Source: an uncultured Desulfovibrio sp. (GTDB taxonomy: Bacteria > Desulfobacterota > Desulfovibrionia > Desulfovibrionales > Desulfovibrionaceae). Taken from it: a stretch of DNA of 58,492 bases. The stretch covers positions 1-58,492 of the forward strand of contig NZ_CALUYG010000014.1 of NCBI RefSeq assembly GCF_944324935.1, read 5' to 3'. Each line of letters opens with the position of its first letter. Position 1 is the first letter of the stretch. Of the stretch, positions 1 to 7,476 are shown piece after piece. The notes under the pieces were generated by a model. That model was not told the origin of the DNA and did no database searches. It was given only the letters and a program-made list of their open reading frames with translations. The position numbers and the translations under genes were made by a program.

Positions 1-62
1 GAGTAGACATGGTAACCTCCGTCTCCATACCTACTCTTTTTTGAAGCGTATGGAAATAATGA

Positions 63-206
63 GTCCTGACCCTAGTGTTCCTGTATCTGCGCGCTCGTAG
101 CTTGCGTCGTATCGCCTTGCTCTTTATGCTGCTTTCCTTATGGCTGATCTTGCTGCCTTGGATGATGGAAGCCTGCTTTTGGACAATTTACTACTTCCGA
201 AACTGA
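63..206 (+). pseudogene. C-terminal fragment of an orphan membrane immunity-like gene
   Basis: This open stretch encodes the last ~47 residues of a membrane protein nearly identical to the C-terminus of the intact gene at 1632-1979: both share LRRIALL and end in YYFRN followed by TGA. An in-frame TGA at 60-62 closes the frame just upstream, and homology to the intact copy stops at about 69, so the N-terminal half including two of three membrane spans is missing. No start codon with a ribosome-binding site is visible. It lies immediately before the displaced VgrG/toxin gene. I infer a leftover immunity gene from an earlier effector cassette; the duplication is seen directly, the immunity role is inferred. 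Confidence 0.7.
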
Positions 207-240
207 TGCCCTTGATTGTGTGTAGACGCCCGACCGCGGC

Positions 241-1638
241 ATGACCTATGCGGCCAGCCTGACGGCCATCCCGGAGACGACCCGCTCCGTCCTCCGAAGC
301 ATGTCCACCCCTGGCGCGGAAGGCCCGCGCGGCTTCAACGAGCTGCGTATCGAAGACAAGGCAGGCGCGGAGGAGATCTACCTCCATGCGGAAAAGGACG
401 TGGAGGCCCATGTCAAGAACGACTGGCGGGAGCATGTCCTGCGCGACAAAAACCGCACCGTCGATGGGCTGACCCTCATCCACACGCTCAAGGAGACGCA
501 CGAGAAGCTGATCAGCCCTCGCAAGACGGAACTGCACGCCAATGACAACCTCGTCGTCCACGCGGCAAGCCATACCGCCGTCAAGAAATGCTGGCTGCGC
601 CGCATCGGTGCGGAAACGCACCTCTACGCCGGAGAGAACGCCGTGTTCGAGGCCAAAGAAACGGCGACCCTCAAAGGCGGCGGATCGTGGATCAACCTCG
701 ACGCTTCCGGCGTCGCCGTGGGCGGGGCCCGCATCATGCTGGGCGGCGGCGTCACGGGCGCGGCACGAAAGGCCCCCTCGCCTCAGTTGCCGGAGGTATC
801 CCCGACATATGAAGACGATTTCACCATCCAGTGGGGGGATCGCCCGAAAGATCTTTCCCCCAAGGAGCGCCTGCTCCTCTGCCTGCCGGAAATCGCGGCG
901 GCGGAGGCGGAACGCCAGGACAGGAAGGAAGACAAACAGGGCTGGCTCTACCTGCGCGAAATGTTCTTGCGCTGGTTCTCGAGTCGTACCGACACTGGTA
1001 TCCAGCCCTACGGCGGATCGCCCTTTTGGATCGACTGGGATTGGGTCATGGCCTACCCCTATGCGCACACGCGCTACAAAGTGTTCACCAATTCTCTGTA
1101 TGAGGCTACGCCACATATTCTCAATGCGGCTGCCCGGCAAAAGTTGGGGGATATCCTCAAACGGGAGGGATACCTGCGGGATGAGCGCACGAATTTTGAC
1201 TTTATCTCAACGCCGTGGGAAGATTGGGAGCGTTTATATCACACTCTTATCTCTATACCACGCCGAAGGAAGGTGGACGGTCTCATGGCAGCGCTGGCCG
1301 GTTTCACTTTGCGTGCGCTGGCCGCAGGATACACCCAGCCGCTTGGCGGGGGACGTTGGCGCATTACGGTAACAAAAGTATCCGTTTTCGCACATGACAA
1401 GTTCAATTTTGCAGACGATGCTGGTCTCGGTAATTTTCTCGGCTATTGGAGCTGCAAGGAACTCAAAGGGGCCCGGGCTGACCCTCTAGTAGAAAAACCG
1501 TATAATTATATTGGGCTCACGAACGAGGATTTCCGAGCTTTTCGAGAAAAACGGAAACATGGCGTCGACTTTCTGGTATTATCCAAGGCGCATCCTGTCA
1601 CGTCTTTTTCTAAAAGGAGCTATGAATACCCATGCTGA
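241..1638 (+). CDS. Displaced VgrG C-terminus fused to a toxin-like domain (DUF6402-like)
   Basis: 465 residues. Residues ~15-175 match the C-terminal beta-helix of the full VgrG at 5442-7475 (shared GFNEL, HVKNDW, RTVDG, ANDNL). The gp27-like head and OB fold are absent, so it cannot form a spike alone. Residues ~195-465 form a separate domain with PFWIDWDWVM, FDFISTPWEDWERLYHTL and a GLMAALAGFTLRALA helix, which I recall as the DUF6402 type found with T6SS VgrG genes (moderate certainty). The start at 241 has no clear Shine-Dalgarno sequence, so expression is doubtful. The stop overlaps the start of the membrane protein at 1632, an effector-immunity arrangement. Likely a specialised VgrG whose front was lost, or a silent donor cassette for recombination with the intact vgrG. 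Confidence 0.6.
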   Translation: MTYAASLTAIPETTRSVLRSMSTPGAEGPRGFNELRIEDKAGAEEIYLHAEKDVEAHVKNDWREHVLRDKNRTVDGLTLIHTLKETHEKLISPRKTELHANDNLVVHAASHTAVKKCWLRRIGAETHLYAGENAVFEAKETATLKGGGSWINLDASGVAVGGARIMLGGGVTGAARKAPSPQLPEVSPTYEDDFTIQWGDRPKDLSPKERLLLCLPEIAAAEAERQDRKEDKQGWLYLREMFLRWFSSRTDTGIQPYGGSPFWIDWDWVMAYPYAHTRYKVFTNSLYEATPHILNAAARQKLGDILKREGYLRDERTNFDFISTPWEDWERLYHTLISIPRRRKVDGLMAALAGFTLRALAAGYTQPLGGGRWRITVTKVSVFAHDKFNFADDAGLGNFLGYWSCKELKGARADPLVEKPYNYIGLTNEDFRAFREKRKHGVDFLVLSKAHPVTSFSKRSYEYPC

Positions 1639-1979
1639 TACCTCTACGTACCCTTTGGCATGGCGCGGTGAAACTGCTGCTGCTCTGTCCAGCTCTTCTT
1701 GCCTCAGCCTGGCTGTATATGCGGGAGGCCAATGGAGAACAAGTAACGATACAGGGTGTTATTAGATTCTGGCCAATCCTGACTTCCGTTCTCACCTCAC
1801 ACATGAAGCTAGTTGCTATACCGTTACTGGGAGGATGTGCGGCCCTACTGTTCGTGTACTTGCGTGCCCATAACCTGCGTCGTATCGCCTTGCTCTTGAT
1901 GCTGCTTTCCTTATGGCTGATCTTGCTGCCTTGGATGATGCAAGCCTGCTTTTGGTCAATTTACTACTTCCGAAACTGA
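1632..1979 (+). CDS. Small three-span membrane protein, candidate immunity protein
   Basis: 115 residues with three hydrophobic segments at ~13-30, 60-78 and 85-107, ending in an aromatic tail. No family is recognised. The ATG lies inside the last codons of the toxin-like gene (7-nt overlap) about 12 nt after AGGAG, so the two are translationally coupled. Membrane immunity proteins next to T6SS toxins usually protect against periplasmic or membrane-acting effectors; position and topology support that reading but do not prove it. A C-terminal duplicate lies at 63-206, so this family has been duplicated in this zone. An alternative is a small accessory membrane protein unrelated to immunity. 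Confidence 0.6.
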   Translation: MLIPLRTLWHGAVKLLLLCPALLASAWLYMREANGEQVTIQGVIRFWPILTSVLTSHMKLVAIPLLGGCAALLFVYLRAHNLRRIALLLMLLSLWLILLPWMMQACFWSIYYFRN

Positions 1980-2039
1980 TGCCCTCGATGAAAGGGGTAA
2001 GTTTCTTGCCATTGGGCGCGAAGCGGCTGAACGGAAGTT

Positions 2040-2468
2040 ATGATGCCTTTGCGAACAACTTTTTTTCTTATCGTGTGCATGATGCCCTTACTATCCCTTG
2101 CGGTCGTCCAGAGCGGCGCGGCGGATCCCGAACCGTCAGCGGTCGCCTGCAAGGAAAAGCAATGTGCCAGCAAACAGCCCATGACGAAAGCGGAAGCAAA
2201 AGAGCGCGTTCGGCAACGCCTGTCGCGTGAGATTGATGAAAACACCCCTTCTTTCCGCGTTGGCGAAATTGTTGCCGAAACAGACGATGCTTTTATCATA
2301 AGAGGATACTTCTCTTCCAAAGGATCCAACGCTGAGGAAGGTTGTTATTGCGCCGTCCATAAGACGTCGGGAAAATGCGGAATTATATTTCCCCCACCAG
2401 GCTTCAGACTTACAAAAGAGCTTTTTATCGACTGTTTTTCTTGGGAAACCTGGCCAATACTGTTCTAG
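2040..2468 (+). CDS. Small exported protein of unknown function
   Basis: 142 residues. The first ~25 form a signal peptide: a short basic start, hydrophobic core FFLIVCMMPLLSLAVV, then a small-residue cleavage region before GAADPEP. The mature part has a charged helix (KAEAKERVRQRL) and a small beta-like segment with paired cysteines (GCYCAV, KCGII), consistent with an oxidised periplasmic fold. I recognise no family. It sits between the toxin/immunity pair and the PAAR gene, so an immunity role in the periplasm is possible. There are two adjacent ATGs at the start and only a weak purine run upstream, so the exact start is uncertain by a codon. Confidence 0.5.
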   Translation: MMPLRTTFFLIVCMMPLLSLAVVQSGAADPEPSAVACKEKQCASKQPMTKAEAKERVRQRLSREIDENTPSFRVGEIVAETDDAFIIRGYFSSKGSNAEEGCYCAVHKTSGKCGIIFPPPGFRLTKELFIDCFSWETWPILF

Positions 2469-2551
2469 TATGCCTGCCCCTCCCCTTCCGGGGCGTTGCT
2501 TGCTGGAGTCTGCTCATGCCGGCTTGCTCGGAGGCTGGCCCACATTTCCGC

Positions 2552-2580
2552 TTGTATACCTTGAAGAAAAATACTATTAT
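2552..2580 (+). promoter_or_regulatory. Putative sigma70 promoter of the PAAR gene
   Basis: TTGTAT (2552-2557), a 17-bp spacer, then TATTAT (2575-2580), in a locally AT-rich patch 58 nt before the PAAR start. Pattern match only. Confidence 0.45.
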
Positions 2581-2638
2581 AGCATATCCTATTTTAGACC
2601 ATCAGCTATGGCCATCCTATCGCGCAAAGGAGCTTCAC

Positions 2639-2959
2639 ATGGCAAAACCCGCCTGCCGCCTGGGGGACAGGGCAAACTGCCCCATTGATGTACATGGCAA
2701 GACCTGTTGCCCTCATAATGTCACCGGCCCGGCCATTTCGGCTTCACCTGATGTCTTCATCAATGGCAAGCCCGCGCTGCGGGTAGGCGACAAAGGCGTC
2801 CATGCCTTGTGCTGCGGCACCAATTCCTGGGAATGTGTCGAGGGCAGCTCCAAGGTGATGGTGAACGGCATCCCGCTGGTTCGCCTGGGCGATGCCACAC
2901 GCCACTGTGGCGGTATGGGAAAAATGATCGACGCCAGCAGTGACGTCTTTGGAGCTTAG
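2639..2959 (+). CDS. PAAR-domain T6SS spike-tip protein
   Basis: 106 residues, the usual size for a stand-alone PAAR protein. PAAR proteins cap the VgrG trimer as a sharp cone and can carry effectors. The sequence shows the glycine-rich beta repeats of the family (DVFINGKPALRVGD and VMVNGIPLVRLGDATRH) and metal-ligand candidates in CPIDVHGKTCCPH and HALCCG. The start at 2639 is chosen because AGGAG lies 7 nt upstream and the domain begins at once; the frame is open further upstream but that part resembles nothing. No C-terminal toxin extension is present, so it probably works with the VgrG at 5442 and a separately encoded effector. Confidence 0.85.
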   Translation: MAKPACRLGDRANCPIDVHGKTCCPHNVTGPAISASPDVFINGKPALRVGDKGVHALCCGTNSWECVEGSSKVMVNGIPLVRLGDATRHCGGMGKMIDASSDVFGA

Positions 2960-3104
2960 CGGCAACCAGCCGTTTTTGCCGAAACGGTGCTGCGTACCCG
3001 GCGGGGTCTGTCCGTCAGGGAGCGTCTGCGCCCTCCCCGTCCTGTGCTTCATCACGCGTATGCGGCGCAGCTGATGCGTGCCATTTTTGCGGTTGTGCCG
3101 GTCC

Positions 3105-3250
3105 AGAGCATGTTCAGTTTGAAACGCTTTGCGTTTCAAACCATACGGCCTGTCGTTTCGTCGGAAAAACGCGGCTTTTCCGCTTACTTTGGGCCGGGCG
3201 GCGCGGTGTCGCCACCTCGTATTTTGCGTTTTTCAACAGCAAAATGCTCT
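3105..3250 (+). repeat. 146-bp structured repeat, copy A
   Basis: Begins AGAGCAT and ends ATGCTCT, a 7-bp terminal inverted repeat. Inside are a perfect 11-bp stem (GTTTGAAACGC / GCGTTTCAAAC with a TTT loop), a GGAAAA...TTTTCC stem, a GGCG...CGCC stem and an ATTTTGC...GCAAAAT stem. Copies B (5014-5160) and C (35987-36132, inverted) share the layout at nearly the same length. The gene-free stretch 2960-3280 otherwise shows nothing recognisable. MITE-like or REP-like; no coding capacity. Confidence 0.75.
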
Positions 3251-3280
3251 ATGGCCCTGCTGAAACTGGATGGTGGCAAA

Positions 3281-3624
3281 ATGAGCATGAGGGTCGGTCA
3301 TCTTTGCGTCGGCATATACGCTTTCGGACGTATCCTCTGGGCCAGCTTTTGCGGGTTTGCGGCATGGTGCTGGGGGGGGTGGTCCTGCTCGACCAGCTCA
3401 ACCCCTCACGCTATGCCAACTTTGTGGAATATGCCAGAATGTCAGGCTGTGAACCGCCTATCACGTATGAAGCCAGCCTTGCGCTGGGCTGGTTTTTTAT
3501 GGCGTGGATGCTTCTCGGCTTGCTGCTGTGCCTGCTCACCTTTTCCGGCAGGCGCAAAAGCGTCATCGCCCATGTCCTGCTGACGTTCGCGCTGCTCATG
3601 GGCACCCAATACATTTTTCCGTAG
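3281..3624 (+). pseudogene. Frameshifted orphan copy of the Tlde1-type immunity gene
   Basis: A duplicate of the membrane protein gene at 4644-4997. The frame starting ATG at 3281 matches the first span (GRILWASFCGFAAW). It then shifts, and the rest (VVLLDQLNPSRYANFVEYAR to TQYIFP) continues in another frame to the stop at 3624. Relative to the intact copy one G is missing from a GGG run at about 3367, and a G-to-A difference turns GGGGGAGG into an eight-G tract at 3372-3379. Adding one G in that tract would restore the full reading frame. No effector gene precedes it, so it looks like an orphan immunity gene left after its effector was lost. Confidence 0.75.
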
Positions 3625-3745
3625 CCGCTTGTCATCAAATAAAATTTTTGGAAAACCAGCTTGGGGCCGGCACTTTTCCGCCTATGGCGTCTTCCGTCCG
3701 TTTCTGTGACGGCCTGATGCATCCAGCCTCCTTCCTTTCGGAGAC
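3625..3745 (+). repeat. Direct repeat spacer upstream of effector promoter, copy A
   Basis: From the immunity copy's stop through CGCTTGTCATCAAATA and TTTTTGGAAAACC to CCTTCCTTTCGG, this segment matches 4998-5013 plus 5161-5265 downstream of the intact immunity gene. In copy B the 146-bp repeat sits between the two halves. It is part of a larger duplication of immunity tail, spacer and promoter. Confidence 0.65.
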
Positions 3746-3764
3746 ATGTTGCGCCCGCGTGCGC

Positions 3765-3793
3765 TTGCCTTTGATTGTTATTTTTTATATAAA
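3765..3793 (+). promoter_or_regulatory. Putative promoter of the Tlde1-like effector
   Basis: TTGCCT (3765-3770), a 17-bp spacer, TATAAA (3788-3793). It occupies the same place after the duplicated spacer as the vgrG promoter at 5281-5309. The rest of the 3746-4006 leader shows no other signal; the Shine-Dalgarno GGAGG lies just before the ATG at 4007. Confidence 0.5.
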
Positions 3794-4006
3794 AAAATAA
3801 TTAAAATGTGCTTTTTTCTGGAAACGAGTAAAGCGGACGGGATGCGTCCGGTAAGCCGGGTACAACAAGTCTATCCGGCAGCGTACGGGAAAGTGTGTCG
3901 GCAAGTGAAGCTTTATCGCCGGCGATACACATTTGCGCCGTTGACATCTGAGTACATCATCCCGTCTTGCCGCGCCAATCAAATGTTGTTGACCGGAGGC
4001 CGGATC

Positions 4007-4654
4007 ATGTCAACGCCCCTTGATTTTTTTTCACGAGAGCAGATGCTTGCCATTTATTTTCTGGCAAGAAATAGAGGCATGCCCATAGAAAGCATGCGCC
4101 TGGACGACGTTATCGCGGAACTCCGGGAAACTGCCTCCGCGGCCCAGAGCGTGATCAGTGAGTTGCGGCCGGATATCATCTTCGGCTATGCACCATCGAA
4201 GACGGAAAATGCATCGCTCCTATTTGACGGAAGGAGCCTGCACTGGTGTGACAGCAGCAACCCGATGTCATGGGAAGCCCGCTCAGGGAATGAAAAATAT
4301 TTCAATGATTTCAGCATAGAAGCGCAAAAAACCAAGAACGCCGGTCCGATTCCTGAAGGCCTGTATATTGTAGCGCAGGACGCTTTGGAAAAACGTTCTT
4401 CCCCGCGAGGATGGATTTTACGTTTTTTCTCCAGCCGCTGGGAGTACAATCCCGTTGCTTGGGGGGAGTACCGCATATTTCTTAAACCGGAAAGCGGCAC
4501 AAACACTTATGGCAGGGACGGATTTTTCATTCATGGCGGGGAATTCTTTGGCTCGAATGGCTGCATCGATCTTGCCGGCAATATGGCTACTTTTGCCGAA
4601 CGTTTTGAAGAATATGAAAAAGATATGCGCCTTGAGGTGAAATATGCCACGTAA
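4007..4654 (+). CDS. Tlde1-like L,D-transpeptidase T6SS effector (DUF2778 type)
   Basis: 215 residues. The C-terminal half carries the DUF2778/Tlde1 pattern: FDGRSLHWCD near 75, GPIPEGLYIV, then FFIHGG at ~173-178 and GSNGCIDL at 182-189. His176 and Cys186 fit the catalytic His and Cys of YkuD-like enzymes. Tlde1 effectors act in the target periplasm, cutting or exchanging tetrapeptide stems so that the wall is weakened. The ATG at 4007 follows GGAGG; an upstream open extension is AT-rich leader and is rejected. There is no signal peptide, as expected for T6SS delivery. The last 11 nt overlap the membrane gene at 4644, a classic effector-immunity pair. The N-terminal ~70 residues resemble nothing I know and may be the loading region. 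Confidence 0.8.
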   Translation: MSTPLDFFSREQMLAIYFLARNRGMPIESMRLDDVIAELRETASAAQSVISELRPDIIFGYAPSKTENASLLFDGRSLHWCDSSNPMSWEARSGNEKYFNDFSIEAQKTKNAGPIPEGLYIVAQDALEKRSSPRGWILRFFSSRWEYNPVAWGEYRIFLKPESGTNTYGRDGFFIHGGEFFGSNGCIDLAGNMATFAERFEEYEKDMRLEVKYAT

Positions 4655-4997
4655 GCACGGCGTCCGGGCACACTGTCTGCCGGTCATATGCGCTCTCGGA
4701 CGTATCCTCTGGGCCGGCTTTTGCGGGTTTGCGGCATGGGTGCTGGGGGAGGTGGTCCTGCTCGACCAGCTCAACCCCTCACGCTATGCCAACTTTGTGG
4801 AACATGCCAGAATGTCAGGCTGTGAACCGCCTATCCCGTATGAAGCCAGCCTTGCGCTGGGCTGGTTTTTTGTGGCGTGGATGCTTCTCGGCTTGCTGCT
4901 GTGCCTGCTCTCCTTTTCCGGCAGGCGCAAAAGCGTCATCACCCATGTCCTGCTGACGTTCGCGCTGCTCATGGGCATCCAATACATTTTTCCGTAG
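4644..4997 (+). CDS. Membrane protein, candidate immunity to the Tlde1-like effector
   Basis: 117 residues with three hydrophobic stretches: ~17-40 (RILWAGFCGFAAWVLGEVVL), ~68-90 (LGWFFVAWMLLGLLLCLL) and ~97-116. A loop between the first two carries ARMSGCEPPIPYE, probably periplasmic where a wall-acting effector would be met. Its ATG lies inside the effector gene, so translation is coupled. Known Tlde1 immunity proteins (Tldi1) are inner-membrane proteins facing the periplasm, which agrees; sequence kinship to Tldi1 is not something I can confirm. A frameshifted duplicate lies at 3281-3624. Confidence 0.7.
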   Translation: MPRKHGVRAHCLPVICALGRILWAGFCGFAAWVLGEVVLLDQLNPSRYANFVEHARMSGCEPPIPYEASLALGWFFVAWMLLGLLLCLLSFSGRRKSVITHVLLTFALLMGIQYIFP

Positions 4998-5013
4998 CCG
5001 CTTGTCATCAAAT

Positions 5014-5160
5014 AGAGCATGCTCAGTTTGAAACGCTTTGCCTTCCAAAACCACACGGCCTGGCGTTTCGTCGAAAAAACGCGGCTTTTCCGCTCACTTT
5101 GGGCCGGGCAGCGCGGTGTCGCCGCCTTTCGTTTCACCTTTTTCAAAGGTGAAAGGCTCT
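5014..5160 (+). repeat. 146-bp structured repeat, copy B
   Basis: Starts AGAGCATGCTC and ends AAGGCTCT. Same order as copy A, but the last stem is a different 10-bp perfect hairpin (TTTCACCTTT ttc AAAGGTGAAA), so pairing is kept while sequence changes. It is inserted in the spacer after the immunity gene; copy A's spacer lacks an insertion at this point. The 5'-most stem has mismatches here. Confidence 0.75.
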
Positions 5161-5265
5161 GAAAATTTTTGGAAAACCATCCAAGGGCCGGCACTCTTCC
5201 GCCTATGGCGCCTTTGGCCCGTTTCCGCAACAGCCTGACGCATCCATCCCCCTCCCTTCCGGCGC
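5161..5265 (+). repeat. Direct repeat spacer upstream of vgrG promoter, copy B
   Basis: Matches the right part of 3625-3745 (TTTTTGGAAAACC, GGCCGGCAC, TTCCGCCTATGGCG, GCATCCA, CCTTCCGG). With the promoter that follows, it makes a cassette repeated in front of the effector and in front of vgrG. Confidence 0.6.
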
Positions 5266-5280
5266 ATATGGCGGCGCGAC

Positions 5281-5309
5281 TTGCTTTCACGGCAAATTAC
5301 ATATATAAA
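5281..5309 (+). promoter_or_regulatory. Putative promoter of the vgrG effector operon
   Basis: TTGCTT (5281-5286), 17-bp spacer, TATAAA (5304-5309), followed by AT-rich DNA. The leader to the vgrG ATG is about 130 nt and ends in GAAGGAGACACGAC. It parallels the promoter at 3765-3793. No sigma54-type GG/GC element is evident here. Confidence 0.5.
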
Positions 5310-5441
5310 AATAAATATCAATTTGGCGTTTCCAGTCCCAGGACATTTCCCTGCCCGGGAAGAGGCGGCTGGCTGCAAGCGTACGAGCACACGGCGCTCA
5401 GCCGTCGTTTCCTTCCTTTTTTTGCATGAAGGAGACACGAC

Positions 5442-7475
5442 ATGCCCTCTCCCGCCGCCCTCCCCCGCTTTGATCTCACCCTTGACGGGCGCGACGATTT
5501 TTCCGTCTACGCCTTCAACGGGCGCGAAGCCGTCAGCGAGCCGTATGAATTCCAGCTGGAGCTGGTCCATCGCCATGCCGGCCTGAAACTTGCTCCCTTT
5601 ATCGGAGCGCCGGCCCGGCTCGTCATACGGGACATATCCGGCACGCCGCGCTATGTGCATGGCCTCGTGCGGGAGATGCGCCGCCTGCACAAGAGCAATG
5701 CCTTCACCCACTACCAGTGCATTCTGGTCCCCCGGCTCTGGTTTCTGAGCCAGAACCGTAATCATCGCATCTTCCAGCGGGTGAGCGTACCGGACATCAT
5801 CCGCCAGCTCCTCGAACAACAGGGCTTCGCGCCGGAGACCTTCGCCTTCAAGTGCTTCGCCAAGTATGCGCCACGCGAGTACTGCGTGCAGTACGGGGAG
5901 TCCGACCTCTATTTCATTTCCCGCCTTTGCGAGGAGGAAGGCATATACTACTACTTTGAGCACACGGCGGACGGGCAGTGCCTGTGTTTCTCCGACATGC
6001 CCGGCGGACCGGACATCCCCGGCGGCTCCCCCCTGCTCTATCGTTTTGCGGCGGGCATGCGCGGGGATGCGGCCGTCTTTTCCGACGTGCGCTACCATGT
6101 GGCGGCCCGGGGCAATGCCGTTGCCTTTCGCGAATGGAATTTTGAAAAGTACTGGACAACGCTCCCCGTCAGCGCGGACGAGCCGGATCAGCAGGCCGCT
6201 CCCGTCCCGCCCGGCATGCTGCTGGAAGACTACCGCTACCCCCACCTGTACCAGATCAGCGAAGCGGGCCAGAACTACGCAAAGATCCAGCTCCAGCGCG
6301 AGCTGACCTTCAGCCGCTGGATCGAGGGCAACGCGGACGTGGCGCGCCTGCTGCCCGGCTTCACGTTTGCGCTGGCCCGCCATCCCCGCCCTGAACTCAA
6401 TGACCGCTGGTGGATGACGGCCTGCCTGCACCGGGGCGAGCAGCCGCAGGCGCTGGAACACGAGGCCCCGGAACGGGGCGCGATCTACCACGCCTCCTGC
6501 CAGGCCATTCCGGCAACCACCCGTTTCGTGCCGGCCGAGCGGCATCCCAAGGTCCGCATCCCCTGCAAGCAGACAGCGCTTGTGGCCGGGCCCGCGAAGG
6601 AGGAGATCCATACGGACAAGTACGGTCGGGTGAAGCTGCGCTTTTTCTGGGATCGCCGGGACACGGGGGACGAGAACGCCTCCTGCTGGGTGCGCGTGGC
6701 GCAGGGCTGGGCCGGCCCCGGCTACGGCTGCATGGCCATCCCCCGCATCGGTCAGGAGGTCATCGTCTCCTTTCTGGAGGGCGACCCGGACCGCCCGCTC
6801 GTCACCGGCCGGGTCTACAATGGCGCCAATCCCACGCCGTATGAACTGCCGGCCCATAAAACGCGCACGGTCCTGCGCAGCCGCTCCACCCCCGGCCAAG
6901 AGGGCCCCGCCGGCTTCAACGAGCTGCATCTGGAGGACGCGCGGGGCAGGGAAAAGATCTTCCTTCAGGCGCAGAAGGACGCGGAGCTGCACGTCAAGAA
7001 CGACTGGACGGAGCATATCCTCCACGACCGGCATCGCACGGTGGACGGCTCCACCTTTCAGCGCACGGGGGAGGAAACGCGCGAACGCCTGCACGGCCAG
7101 CGCCGGACCGAGCTTTTCGCCAACGACAACCTTACCGTGCATGGCGACAGCCACGGCCACATCAGCGGATCATGGCTGGGCGAGGCGGGGCGCGAACTGC
7201 ATCTTGAGTCCGGCATCAAGATCGTCCTGGAAGCCGGCGCGGAGCTTACGCTCCGGGTCGCCGGGTCGAGCGTGGTGCTGAACGATGACGGCGTCTTCAT
7301 CAATGGCCCCGCCATCAATCTCAACAGCGGCGGCTCCCCCGGCAGCGCCACCCCGGCCGACCCGCTGCTGCCGAAAGGAAGCCTGCCGGAGCCGCCGCCC
7401 CTGCCGCCCTGTCTCCACTGCCTCAAGGCCGCCGCCAAGGGGCAGCGCCCCTTTGTGCTGGATGAGGGAGCATAA
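5442..7475 (+). CDS. vgrG: VgrG spike protein (TssI)
   Basis: 677 residues, normal for VgrG. VgrG trimers form the T6SS spike, mounted on the Hcp tube and tipped by PAAR. Residues 1-380 are the gp27/gp44-like head (SEPYEFQLELVHRHAGL, AQYGES-type motif at YCVQYGESDLYF, EEEGIYYYFEH). Residues ~386-465 are the gp5 OB fold (TDKYGRVKLRFFWDR, SCWVRVAQGWAG, PRIGQEVIVSFLEGDPD). Residues ~480-640 are the DUF2345 beta-helix. There is no toxin extension; the C-terminus is proline-rich with PPCLHC. GGAGA precedes the ATG. The stop is one base before the DUF4123 adaptor gene, so the neighbours are loaded on this spike. Its C-terminal segment is homologous to 290-770, giving a possible recombination site. 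Confidence 0.95.
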   Translation: MPSPAALPRFDLTLDGRDDFSVYAFNGREAVSEPYEFQLELVHRHAGLKLAPFIGAPARLVIRDISGTPRYVHGLVREMRRLHKSNAFTHYQCILVPRLWFLSQNRNHRIFQRVSVPDIIRQLLEQQGFAPETFAFKCFAKYAPREYCVQYGESDLYFISRLCEEEGIYYYFEHTADGQCLCFSDMPGGPDIPGGSPLLYRFAAGMRGDAAVFSDVRYHVAARGNAVAFREWNFEKYWTTLPVSADEPDQQAAPVPPGMLLEDYRYPHLYQISEAGQNYAKIQLQRELTFSRWIEGNADVARLLPGFTFALARHPRPELNDRWWMTACLHRGEQPQALEHEAPERGAIYHASCQAIPATTRFVPAERHPKVRIPCKQTALVAGPAKEEIHTDKYGRVKLRFFWDRRDTGDENASCWVRVAQGWAGPGYGCMAIPRIGQEVIVSFLEGDPDRPLVTGRVYNGANPTPYELPAHKTRTVLRSRSTPGQEGPAGFNELHLEDARGREKIFLQAQKDAELHVKNDWTEHILHDRHRTVDGSTFQRTGEETRERLHGQRRTELFANDNLTVHGDSHGHISGSWLGEAGRELHLESGIKIVLEAGAELTLRVAGSSVVLNDDGVFINGPAINLNSGGSPGSATPADPLLPKGSLPEPPPLPPCLHCLKAAAKGQRPFVLDEGA

Positions 7476-7476
7476 C

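Noticed and set aside
3746-4006. N-terminal extension of the Tlde1-like effector
   Set aside because: Open in frame but AT-rich, contains a promoter, and has no Shine-Dalgarno sequence; the ATG at 4007 has GGAGG.
5094-7160. Long open frames on the opposite strand of vgrG, clpV, tssM and similar genes
   Set aside because: GC-rich genes leave the antisense frames open; these have no ribosome-binding sites, no recognisable domains and overlap firmly identified genes.
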